A stretch of DNA of 24,393 nt from Candidatus Sifarchaeum marinoarchaea (GTDB taxonomy: Archaea; Asgardarchaeota; Sifarchaeia; Borrarchaeales; Borrarchaeaceae): assembly GCA_016294985.1 (NCBI GenBank), contig JAECRW010000007.1, forward strand, positions 1 through 24,393, read 5' to 3'. The notes under the pieces were generated by a model. It did not search any database and was not told the DNA's origin. It saw only the letters and a list, made by a program, of their open reading frames with translations. Made by a program: the position numbers and the translations under genes. Shown here piece after piece: positions 7,990 to 15,980 of the stretch (the stretch's first letter is position 1; each line of letters opens with the position of its first letter).

Positions 7990-9303
7990 ATGAATATTTG
8001 TATAGCAACGGACTTATTCCCCCCAGAAGGAGGAGGTAGTGAGCTTAGCACTTATTTTTTGGCTAAAGGTCTTGCCAAACGAGGTCATAATATTTTAGTC
8101 GTCATGCCGCATTTTGGTCGAAAAACTGTATATGAAGAGCATAAATGGTTTAAAATCATCCGTTTTCGATATCTTCGAGCGTCAAATGTGGCTTTTTTAA
8201 GAAATGTTGTACAAAATGAGTTGCTTTACCTTTATATGGCACAGATGCTCAAAAAAATTATAAAAACTTACAAAATAGAACTTGTTCACGCTCAAAATAT
8301 CCTAACAGTTCCCCCATCTATCATTGCTGCCAAAAAAACTGACATTCCCGTAATAGCCCATATTCGTGATTATTGGCCAATTTGTTTTAGGAGATCATTC
8401 ATCCGTCCTAATGGCAGTGTTTGCGACAGTTGTAATTCTAAAAATTTAATTAACTGTATTCGCCTAGAAGGTCAACTTTCCTCGTTTTTCATGCCTGTAA
8501 GTATTCCTTATGTTTTTGCTAATATGAGTCTTAAACAATCACTTTTGAACCGAGCGGATCATATAATTGCAATTAGTGAGGCAGTACGTGCACTGCTTTT
8601 GACAAGGCCGCCTATAGCTATATTAAAATATTTCTCGTGTTTGTCTCCACAGAAAATCTCTACGATTCCAAATATTATGTCTATACCTTCAAAGAAACTT
8701 ACTCAACATGAATTACTCGGAATGCGTCACAATTACAAGTTAGATGAAAACGATATGCTTGTTTTATATATAGGCCAATTGACTTATGGGAAGGGCGTTC
8801 TTATTCTTATTAAAGCATTTGAGCGATTATTGCTAAAGAATACTTCATTAAAACTCATTATTCTGGGAAAAGGTCCATTAGCCAGTCGTCTTAAAAAAAT
8901 TGAAAGTCGTTTTGGCGATCACTTACGATATTATGGATTTTTACCATATAAAGAAGTCCTGAAATTCTATCAAATGGCTGATATCGTTGTAGTTCCTTCA
9001 ATTTGGCCTGAAGCGCTAGGTCGCGTTAATCTTGAGGCTATGGCACTAGGAAAGCCAGTCATTGCGACTAATGTAGGTGGTATACCTGAAATTATTGCTC
9101 ACGAAAAAGATGGCATATTAATTGAACCTGGTGATCCTAATGAGATAGAAAGTGCACTTCACAGATTAATAAACGACTCAGACCTCAGATCACGTCTAGG
9201 ATTAGAAGCAAGAAAAACAATAGAGAAACGATATAATGAAGCAATTATTTGTGATCAGACAATCTCTCTATATAAGAAGATTATTCACAATTTCAGAGGC
9301 TAA
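7990..9303 (+). CDS. GT4-family glycosyltransferase, first of a tandem pair
   Basis: A 437-residue GT-B glycosyltransferase. The N-terminal GGGSE loop (14-18) and the C-terminal EX7E signature at E341-E349 (EALGRVNLE), followed by PVIATNVGGIPEII, identify family GT4. An insertion in the N-terminal domain has a CDSC pair (C145, C148) plus C156 after an RDYWPICFRR stretch, a cysteine cluster also present in the neighbouring copy, possibly a structural metal site. First gene of a four-gene plus-strand run with a flippase. AAGG lies about 9 nt before the ATG. The acceptor and sugar are unknown; surface or N-glycan assembly is inferred from the flippase next door and AglB nearby. Confidence 0.9.
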   Translation: MNICIATDLFPPEGGGSELSTYFLAKGLAKRGHNILVVMPHFGRKTVYEEHKWFKIIRFRYLRASNVAFLRNVVQNELLYLYMAQMLKKIIKTYKIELVHAQNILTVPPSIIAAKKTDIPVIAHIRDYWPICFRRSFIRPNGSVCDSCNSKNLINCIRLEGQLSSFFMPVSIPYVFANMSLKQSLLNRADHIIAISEAVRALLLTRPPIAILKYFSCLSPQKISTIPNIMSIPSKKLTQHELLGMRHNYKLDENDMLVLYIGQLTYGKGVLILIKAFERLLLKNTSLKLIILGKGPLASRLKKIESRFGDHLRYYGFLPYKEVLKFYQMADIVVVPSIWPEALGRVNLEAMALGKPVIATNVGGIPEIIAHEKDGILIEPGDPNEIESALHRLINDSDLRSRLGLEARKTIEKRYNEAIICDQTISLYKKIIHNFRG

Positions 9304-9373
9304 ACAGTTTTTATTAGATATTATCAAGTGTAATTCCCAGGATTATCACATTTACAAAAAAGGCTGTACCGCA

Positions 9374-10681
9374 ATGAATATTTGTATAGTTACAGATTTA
9401 TTTCCCCCCGAAGGAGGAGGTAGTGAACGAAGCACTTATTTTTTAGCGAAAGGACTCGCCAAAAGAGGACATAATATTTTAGTCGTCATGCCGCATTTCG
9501 GTCAAAAAACTATATATGAAGAGGATAAATGGTTCAAAATCATCCGTCTTCAATATCTTCGTGCACCAGATGTGCCTTTAGTCAGAAATATTATAAAAAA
9601 TGAGTTATTTTACTTTTACATAGCAAAAAAGCTTAAAAAGATTATAATAGATCAAAAAATTGATCTTATCCATGCGCAAAATATTCTCACGATACCTCCT
9701 TCTATTATTGCTGGTAGAAAAACAAAAACACCTGTGATTGGTACTATTCGTGATTATTGGCCTATCTGTTTTAGAAGATCATTTATTCAACCTAATGGCA
9801 ACGTATGCACTGGTTGTACTTTTAATAATTTAATCAACTGTATCCATCTTGAAGGGATGCTTTCTTCTTTTTCTATGCCTATAGTCATTCCGTATATTTA
9901 TGCAAATCTGAGCATCAAACAGTTCCTGTTAAACCGGGCTGATCATATAATCGCAGTTAGTGCTGCAGTGCGCAAGCATCTTTTAACAAGACAGCCATCT
10001 GATAGATCCCATCGTTTTTCACATTTACTATCACAAAAGATCTCTGTGATTCCTAATATAATGCCTGTACCTCCAAAGACCCTTACACAATCTGAACTGC
10101 TGTCAATGCGTTATAGTTACAAGTTTGATAAAAACGACATACTCGTTTTATATGCAGGACAATTGACCTATGGGAAAGGCATTCTTACACTTATTCAAGC
10201 GATTAAGCGATCATTACAAAAAAACACATCAATAAAACTTGCCATTCTGGGAAAAGGTCCGTTGGTAGATCACATTAAAGAGATAAATAATAGTATTAGC
10301 GACCAATTACGATACTATGGATTCTTGCCATATGATAAAGTCCTAAAATTCTATCAAATGGCAGATATTGTTGTATCTCCATCGATTTGGCCAGAACCTT
10401 TGAGTCGTGTTATTATTGAGGCTATGGCGCTAGGAAGGCCAGTTATCGCTAGTAACACGGGTGGTACCCCTGAAATCATTATTCATGAAAAAAATGGGAT
10501 ATTAATTAAACCCGGTGATCCCATTGAGATTGAAAATGCACTTAACAGATTAGTAAATGATCCAGATCTTAGATCTCGTATCGGATGGGAGGGACAAAAA
10601 ACAGTAGAGAAGCAGTACAACGAAACAATTATTTGTGACAAGATACTCTCACTATACAATAGAGTACTTAGCAAATTCTGA
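9374..10681 (+). CDS. GT4-family glycosyltransferase, second of a tandem pair
   Basis: A 435-residue paralog of the gene just upstream, collinear without gaps through at least residue 350; by my count about 90 of the first 120 residues are identical. It keeps the GGGSE loop, the C145/C148/C156 cluster and the EX7E signature at E341-E349 (EPLSRVIIE). The frame is open further upstream into the previous gene, but the ATG at 9374 aligns exactly with the first copy and is preceded by the same AAGGCTGTACCGCA leader, so it is the true start. A local duplication followed by divergence is clear. The two may add successive similar sugars or use different donors. Confidence 0.9.
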   Translation: MNICIVTDLFPPEGGGSERSTYFLAKGLAKRGHNILVVMPHFGQKTIYEEDKWFKIIRLQYLRAPDVPLVRNIIKNELFYFYIAKKLKKIIIDQKIDLIHAQNILTIPPSIIAGRKTKTPVIGTIRDYWPICFRRSFIQPNGNVCTGCTFNNLINCIHLEGMLSSFSMPIVIPYIYANLSIKQFLLNRADHIIAVSAAVRKHLLTRQPSDRSHRFSHLLSQKISVIPNIMPVPPKTLTQSELLSMRYSYKFDKNDILVLYAGQLTYGKGILTLIQAIKRSLQKNTSIKLAILGKGPLVDHIKEINNSISDQLRYYGFLPYDKVLKFYQMADIVVSPSIWPEPLSRVIIEAMALGRPVIASNTGGTPEIIIHEKNGILIKPGDPIEIENALNRLVNDPDLRSRIGWEGQKTVEKQYNETIICDKILSLYNRVLSKF

Positions 10682-10797
10682 ATTTTATGGTTTCTGAGAA
10701 TCTGACACGAAGATTTTTAATTATCACAATTCTTTTGCGCTTGAAGATTAGAAAAAAATTTGAAGCATGTTCAGACATTAATTGCGCGTGAGATCTT

Positions 10798-12384
10798 ATG
10801 GCTGCTACAAGCAAAATGATCAAGGGCTATTCATACGTTTCTTTGGATAATCTTGCTTTTTATATTCTAGGCTTTGCATACTGGCTATTGACTGCTTGGT
10901 TTCTTACACCCGATCAGTTAGGCTTAGTTGCCTTTGCAATTTCTACAGTGGGATTTGGACAAGTATTCTCTGATTTACGTCTTGGTTTGATTCTTAGGCG
11001 ATATATTGCGGAATTTAGTGCGTTAGGTGAAGAAAATAAAATCAGAGCGTGTTTTAAATTTATTTTAAAAATTAGATTTGCAATAGCGACGATTTTTTGT
11101 GTCTTCTTTATTCTTTTAGCAGATTATATTGCCATTTTCTTTCAGAATCCAGGATATGCGCTTGCATTGAGAATTGCTGCACTTAGTATTCTATTCGGAG
11201 CATTTACCGATATTGTGATGTCGGTATTGGAAGGATTACAAGAATTTAAAAAAGAATTATTCTTTACGATCTTTAGAAGAAGCGCGTTGATTCTCTTTTT
11301 TATTCTGTTTGTGATAATTAGTGGCCTTGGCGCTATTGGTGCACTACTTGGATTTTCTTTAGCGCCACTCATTGTTGGTATACTCTTTCTATTTCTAATC
11401 TTTAGAAAATTTGAAAAAAAAGGCGAATCAGATAAAGTCAAACTTGATTTTAGTAGGATTCTTAAATACTCTAAGTGGATGGTAATTTCCTCAATTACAT
11501 TTTATCTCTATATGAACATTAATTTCTTAATCCTCACTTACTTCTTTGATTTAAGCACTGTCAGTTATTACAAAGTAGCAACTGCCACTCTTGATAACGT
11601 TCTCGGCTATATTAACGTTTCAGGAAGAGTCTTAGAACCAATGCAAACAAGTTTTTTTGTAGCAAACAAGAAAAATGCAAGTTTTGGGAAATTGGAGAAA
11701 ACTTATTTTGAGAGTACAAAATATGCCTTTCTTGCTTCACTTCCAATAATTGCCTTCACATTTCTGCTTGCAGATTCAGTGATCTCTCTGCTATATCCCC
11801 CCGCTTATTCTTCTGCAGTCATTTTTTTGCTAATTCTCTCTTTTGGATACGTTGGACGTGCAGTAACAATTGGTATGCGATCAACTTTTGCAGCGATTGA
11901 AAGACCTGACTGGATTGCAAAATATTACGGTATTATGACTTTAATAAACACAGTAATTGCGCTCGGTTTAATGCCGTTCTTTCAAGAAATTGCAGTCGCG
12001 ATCGCATTTTCGATTGGAAGTTGCGTTGGCGTTTTATATAGTATCTCAAAAATCAAATCTTTTCTTAAAACTCCGTTTCCTTCATCACCTGTCTTTAAAT
12101 ATTCATTAGCAAGCATTTTCTTCTTTGTAGTGTGCTATGGGGTTTTAAGATCGCTCTCCTCGTTTTTAGCCATTAATTTCATTCTTATTATCGTTATCTT
12201 TACATTGGGAATCGTACTCTACATTCCCTCAGTAATCTTTCTTGGCGGTATCCAAAACGAAGATTTAAATCGTTTGAAGCTATTTATAGAAAAACTCCCT
12301 CTTCTTAAGAAACCTTTTATGTTCTTCTATAATTTCGCATGTGTCCTTATTAGATTTAAAGAAAAGATATTAACTAAACGCTGA
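10798..12384 (+). CDS. Wzx-like lipid-linked glycan flippase (MOP superfamily)
   Basis: A 528-residue polytopic membrane protein with about 12-14 hydrophobic segments, of the polysaccharide biosynthesis/Wzx type. The N-terminus (LAFYILGFAYWLLTAWFLTP, then GLVAFAISTVGFGQVFSDLRLGL split by loops) is the usual first helices of the family, and the central MNINFLILTYFF helix also fits. It should flip a dolichol- or polyprenol-linked sugar from the cytoplasmic to the outer face, where AglB would use it; the archaeal AglR protein is a comparable case. It lies between GT4 genes, with only 9 nt to the next. GTGAGATC precedes the ATG closely, a weak ribosome binding site. Confidence 0.88.
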   Translation: MAATSKMIKGYSYVSLDNLAFYILGFAYWLLTAWFLTPDQLGLVAFAISTVGFGQVFSDLRLGLILRRYIAEFSALGEENKIRACFKFILKIRFAIATIFCVFFILLADYIAIFFQNPGYALALRIAALSILFGAFTDIVMSVLEGLQEFKKELFFTIFRRSALILFFILFVIISGLGAIGALLGFSLAPLIVGILFLFLIFRKFEKKGESDKVKLDFSRILKYSKWMVISSITFYLYMNINFLILTYFFDLSTVSYYKVATATLDNVLGYINVSGRVLEPMQTSFFVANKKNASFGKLEKTYFESTKYAFLASLPIIAFTFLLADSVISLLYPPAYSSAVIFLLILSFGYVGRAVTIGMRSTFAAIERPDWIAKYYGIMTLINTVIALGLMPFFQEIAVAIAFSIGSCVGVLYSISKIKSFLKTPFPSSPVFKYSLASIFFFVVCYGVLRSLSSFLAINFILIIVIFTLGIVLYIPSVIFLGGIQNEDLNRLKLFIEKLPLLKKPFMFFYNFACVLIRFKEKILTKR

Positions 12385-12393
12385 GGAATTCCT

Positions 12394-13560
12394 TTGAAGA
12401 TAGGCATTCTCCACCGCTCTCTTCACACAACTCGTGGCGCAGAAAAAATGGTTATTGATTTATGTCTGGGTTTAAAAAAAAGAGGTCTTGATATTACTGT
12501 GATCGCCCAGAATATTGAACCAAATATCAAGAAAATGTTTTCACATGCAGGCATTCATTTTTTCGATATTACTGGAACTCCTGTAGGCATTAAATACTGG
12601 TTTTCTATCAATAATGTTGTCAAGAAATTCATAAACTATATTCCATCTGATTTAGATCTCATCAATGCTCATAATTTTCCGTCTTATATCGCAGGACACC
12701 AATACACTCAGTCACAGAATAAACCTCTAATCTGTTATATTCATGAGCCTCCACGATTTTTCTATGATAGAAATTATTTTAGAGAGGCTAGTTGGTCTTT
12801 CAAATTTTTCTTCGGAACTATTCGGCATCTTTACATACATTCTGATCAAAAAGCAATAAAATATGCAGATTTAGTTTTAGCGAACAGTGGTTTTACAAAA
12901 TCTAAAATTGACGAAATTTATGCTAAAAATGCACAGGTTGTATATCCTGGTATAGATGTAAAAAAATTTAGTATCCGTAATGAGGGGCAAGCTTATAGAG
13001 AACAACGTTTTCCAGATGCGGATGCTGTGATTCTTACAGTATCTCGATTATCGCCTGTGAAGAACATCTTTATGTTAATCCGGTCCTTTAATTATGTATA
13101 CAAAAAAGCACCTTCTTGTAGATTAGTTATCATCGGACGCGGACCAGAAAAAAACCGCCTAATTAAATTGAGTAAATCCCTCCATCTAGACAATGCTATT
13201 CTTTTTGTTGAAAATGTACCAGAAAAAGAAATGCCAGTGTATTATTCTATGGCTGACATTGTAGCATATCCTCCTCTTATGGAACCTTGGGGCTTAGTTC
13301 CGATAGAAGCAATGGCTTGTGAAACGCCTGTAGTCGCCTCAAATGAGGGAGGTCCACTTGAATCCGTAGTTCACGAGAAGACTGGTCTTTTAGCAAACCC
13401 AAGAGATCCAGTCGCCTTTTCTAAAGCCCTTCTCAGATTAGTAAATGATGAAGAACTACGATATAAAATGGGTAGAGAAGGAAGGTCCTTAATAGAAGCA
13501 AATTTTTCCTTAGATGTGATGATTGATAATTTTCTTTCTATCTGTCGGTCTGTCCTCTAA
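12394..13560 (+). CDS. GT4-family glycosyltransferase (ALG2/mannosyltransferase-like)
   Basis: A 388-residue GT-B enzyme not closely similar to the tandem pair. The N-terminal GAEK loop (15-18), a central YIHEPPRFFYDRNY stretch and the EX7E signature at E297-E305 (EPWGLVPIE), then PVVASNEGGPLESV, fit GT4 enzymes of the ALG2/PimB kind. Such enzymes often use GDP-mannose, but the sugar is not readable here. The start is TTG, with GAGG 8 nt upstream overlapping the end of the flippase gene, so the two are translationally coupled. Last gene of the plus-strand glycan run. Confidence 0.88.
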   Translation: MKIGILHRSLHTTRGAEKMVIDLCLGLKKRGLDITVIAQNIEPNIKKMFSHAGIHFFDITGTPVGIKYWFSINNVVKKFINYIPSDLDLINAHNFPSYIAGHQYTQSQNKPLICYIHEPPRFFYDRNYFREASWSFKFFFGTIRHLYIHSDQKAIKYADLVLANSGFTKSKIDEIYAKNAQVVYPGIDVKKFSIRNEGQAYREQRFPDADAVILTVSRLSPVKNIFMLIRSFNYVYKKAPSCRLVIIGRGPEKNRLIKLSKSLHLDNAILFVENVPEKEMPVYYSMADIVAYPPLMEPWGLVPIEAMACETPVVASNEGGPLESVVHEKTGLLANPRDPVAFSKALLRLVNDEELRYKMGREGRSLIEANFSLDVMIDNFLSICRSVL

Positions 13561-13599
13561 TTCTTAATCGACAACTCTAAAAAAAGTCTAGTTAAACCT

Positions 13600-13878
13600 T
13601 TAAGAGCCATTTGCGTTCTGAAAATGGTTCTCAAGTTCTTCTCTTAAATTTTCACAACACTCATCTAACAAGACGTTTGCAAATTTTTGTTGTGTCTGGA
13701 CTAAATCATCACGACACTGTGCTGATAAAGTTTTTCCCCGATAACGTCTTAAAAGATTAACTATGTCAGGGTCTTTAAACGTTGCGCTCACTATCAAACC
13801 GTCAATTTCGGACGCAGCAGCAAACTTTTCGCAAACAAAGTCCCATTTTGAGATTTTTTCTTCCGGCGTAGCAGACAT
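13600..13878 (-). CDS. Small orphan protein (92 aa), unknown
   Basis: A 92-residue soluble, mostly helical protein with four cysteines, two of them adjacent (CC near residue 76). I do not recognise a family. The middle (FKDPDIVNLLRRYRGKTLS) is basic and the C-terminus acidic. GGGAG lies about 10 nt before the ATG, and a TATA-like box lies about 60 nt upstream, so it looks like a genuine single gene. Its promoter is filled with overlapping palindromes, one spanning the start codon, pointing to tight or autogenous control. It is convergent with the glycan run and codirectional with LysRS. Confidence 0.6.
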   Translation of the reverse strand: MSATPEEKISKWDFVCEKFAAASEIDGLIVSATFKDPDIVNLLRRYRGKTLSAQCRDDLVQTQQKFANVLLDECCENLREELENHFQNANGS

Positions 13879-13932
13879 AAATTATGTCTCCCTGTGATAT
13901 TGTTTCACAGTCTTACTGTGTTTGTGAGCACA
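13873..13932 (-). promoter_or_regulatory. Cluster of overlapping inverted repeats in the promoter of the 92-aa gene
   Basis: Four inverted repeats lie in 60 bp: AGACATAA-A-TTATGTCT (13873-13889, spanning the start codon), CTGTGA-7-TCACAG (13892-13910), CACAGT-CTT-ACTGTG (13906-13920) and TGTG-AG-CACA (13923-13932). They lie downstream of the likely TATA box, where an archaeal repressor would block transcription. The first could also fold in the mRNA and hide the AUG and part of the ribosome binding site. Confidence 0.55.
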
Positions 13933-13936
13933 TAAC

Positions 13937-13945
13937 TATAAATAT
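13937..13945 (-). promoter_or_regulatory. TATA box of the 92-aa gene
   Basis: On the minus strand this reads ATATTTATA, a good archaeal TATA element. Transcription would begin about 25 nt on, near 13916, inside the palindrome cluster, leaving a leader of about 38 nt. Confidence 0.45.
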
Positions 13946-14102
13946 GTTTTCCAATAGGGGCAATGCGCTCACGTGTTTTTGCAATAAGGCGCGAAACGAT
14001 TTTGTTGAAAGTGAAATCCACAAAGATAAAACATACCCTGCTGAAAATCTGCTCTTAAAATTAACTTAGTCTCTGTCATTAGACAAATGAACTCCATTCA
14101 AG

Positions 14103-15695
14103 TCAAGTCGACAAAATTTTTAGACGCTCTGCAACTTTTTTTGGACCGGCTATTGCGATATATGGACCAAGTTTAGGACCGCTTTCTGTTCCAAGGAGAA
14201 TGCGGTAAAGTAATCGAAAGAAATTCCGAGGTTTCAACGAGTTGTTTCTTGCCGTCTCAAAAATGGTTTGTTGTATCACTTCGCCACTTTCATTTTGCTC
14301 CAGTATGGGTATGAGATCTCTTATTGCATTTTTTTCATCTGGTGACAGTTCCACTGGTTCAACTTCAATTTCTTTGAAATCTTCCACCCAATTTTTTGTG
14401 AATTGAATACGTTCTTCTAGGCCGTTTGTATTTTCGTCTTTTAGATAGCCCAATTCTTCTAATTTCGTTATAAAAAACTCGTTGATAGCTGTTTCGGGCG
14501 CAACAGATATAATATTCACTGATAAGTGATACGGGACATGTTTCGGGATACTTTCTGGTGGTTTCAGTAAATTTGTATACTCATAAAGCGCAACATTCTT
14601 TATTCTCTTTGCCTCGTTTTTTTCTTTCCTCACTTCAAAGTAGATGTCTTCTAGATAATCGTATTCGTCCATGAGTTTTGGAATATCTTCAATGCCTACC
14701 GATCTCGTTCCTTGAAACCGCTTGAGCATTAATAACATCAAAGATTTACATGAACCATAGTGAAGCCATACTTGTGGTGTAAGAACGTTTCCAAGAGATT
14801 TTGAAATCTTTGTTCCGCCCTTGTCAAGGAACATTTCGTAGCGTTCATGATATGGTGGTGCAGTTTGCAGAATTTCTCTCTGAATCTGATCATTTACAAC
14901 AACAGAATCATGGATGTCTTTTCCATAAGCCTCAAAATCGATTCCTAGAGCATCCCAACGCGCAGCGAACTCAACCTTCCAATTTAATTTACCTTGATCT
15001 GTAGTATAGTCTGCGAGTCCTTCATGATTACATCCTTCAACGAATTTACCACGAATTTCCATTCCAGTACATTTATAAAACACAGAATGCGTTTCTGGAT
15101 GAAATTCTAGGGCGTGAGTAGTATACATCTTACCGCAATTCTCACAAATTGCATAATACGGCAGGACTTCGGTATATTTCTCCTGACCTGTTAATTCTTT
15201 TACAATTTCACCAACTTTGTCTGCATTTGCCAGAATTAACTCAATCTGCTTCGTAAATGCTCCTTTTTTATACATCTCCCGAGCTGAAAGGGATGTAAAC
15301 TCGACGCCACAAGTATCCAATGCATCAATCAACAAAGAACTCATGTGAACCCCATAACTGTCATGGCATTTGAATGGGTCAGGAATATCTGTTACAGTCA
15401 CGCCAATGTATTTTTTCAGTTCATCTGCGTTTGGCATTCCAGCGGGAACTTTGCGAAGCCCATCCATATCATCTGAATACGCAATGAATTCAGATTTGTA
15501 TCCCGCGTCTTCAGCTGCCAGTTTTATAACAAAACCTCGAGCAGCATCGGAAAAACTTCCTATATGAGGAAATCCCGAAGCACCCAGCCCGCTCTCGGTG
15601 CGAAATAGCTCTGTTTTTTTACCCATTCGCTCTTTATATACTAAAGCATCAGCTGCAAGTTTGTCTATCCATGAACCTCTGCCAATTATTTTCAT
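14103..15695 (-). CDS. lysS: Lysyl-tRNA synthetase, class I
   Basis: A 530-residue class I LysRS, which charges tRNA-Lys with lysine in many Archaea and some bacteria in place of the class II enzyme. The Rossmann nucleotide-binding motif is PHIGS (43-47) and the KMSKS loop is KISKS (296-300). A cysteine-rich insertion (C184, C187, C209, C222) resembles a zinc ribbon. The alpha-helical C-terminal anticodon-binding domain follows (about 320-530). Length is normal. GAGG lies 7 nt before the ATG. No other translation gene is adjacent. Confidence 0.96.
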   Translation of the reverse strand: MKIIGRGSWIDKLAADALVYKERMGKKTELFRTESGLGASGFPHIGSFSDAARGFVIKLAAEDAGYKSEFIAYSDDMDGLRKVPAGMPNADELKKYIGVTVTDIPDPFKCHDSYGVHMSSLLIDALDTCGVEFTSLSAREMYKKGAFTKQIELILANADKVGEIVKELTGQEKYTEVLPYYAICENCGKMYTTHALEFHPETHSVFYKCTGMEIRGKFVEGCNHEGLADYTTDQGKLNWKVEFAARWDALGIDFEAYGKDIHDSVVVNDQIQREILQTAPPYHERYEMFLDKGGTKISKSLGNVLTPQVWLHYGSCKSLMLLMLKRFQGTRSVGIEDIPKLMDEYDYLEDIYFEVRKEKNEAKRIKNVALYEYTNLLKPPESIPKHVPYHLSVNIISVAPETAINEFFITKLEELGYLKDENTNGLEERIQFTKNWVEDFKEIEVEPVELSPDEKNAIRDLIPILEQNESGEVIQQTIFETARNNSLKPRNFFRLLYRILLGTESGPKLGPYIAIAGPKKVAERLKILST

Positions 15696-15980
15696 TCTTA
15701 TTCCTCAAGGTAATTGAACGCTTTCTGTAATCAACACTTTTTAGTTGTATATGGAGTTTACAACACTTTTGAGTCTAACTCTCGACAAAATAGGATGGTT
15801 GGTTTTTTATGAATAATTATTAGTTTGAATACTCTTATCTCTGTGTTATTAAAAACACACTGTATTTTTAGTAGTTTTTCATAACAACTCCTTCTGCTTT
15901 TAGCATTAATTTCTTAAACTAATATTCTATAGTGCAATTGATAACATAATTCTGCTTAACAAACGGAGTTTCAAAATAAA
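15696..15980. promoter_or_regulatory. Divergent promoter region between lysS and the metal ATPase
   Basis: 285 nt without a gene. A GTTGTA-9-TACAAC inverted repeat (15744-15764) and a TGTGTT-6-AACACA inverted repeat (15842-15859) are visible. An AATATTCTATAG stretch at 15920-15931 may be the TATA region for the ATPase. The 10-mer AATTGATAAC at 15936-15945 recurs twice near the right end of the window. No clear resemblance to the palindrome before the ZIP gene. Confidence 0.3.

Noticed and set aside
8567..8574. 8-nt match (TTGAACCG) between the presumed guide after the RNA's right end and the first tandem GT gene
   Set aside because: An 8-mer match is expected by chance in a window of this size, and pairing stops right after it.
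9236..9373. Longer N-terminus for the second tandem glycosyltransferase
   Set aside because: The extension lies inside the end of the first copy and its terminator-side spacer; the ATG at 9374 aligns with the first copy and has the same leader.
13884..14069. A 61-codon plus-strand ORF upstream of the 92-residue gene
   Set aside because: It overlaps the palindromic promoter, has no ribosome binding site and an odd Cys-rich composition; better explained as promoter sequence.
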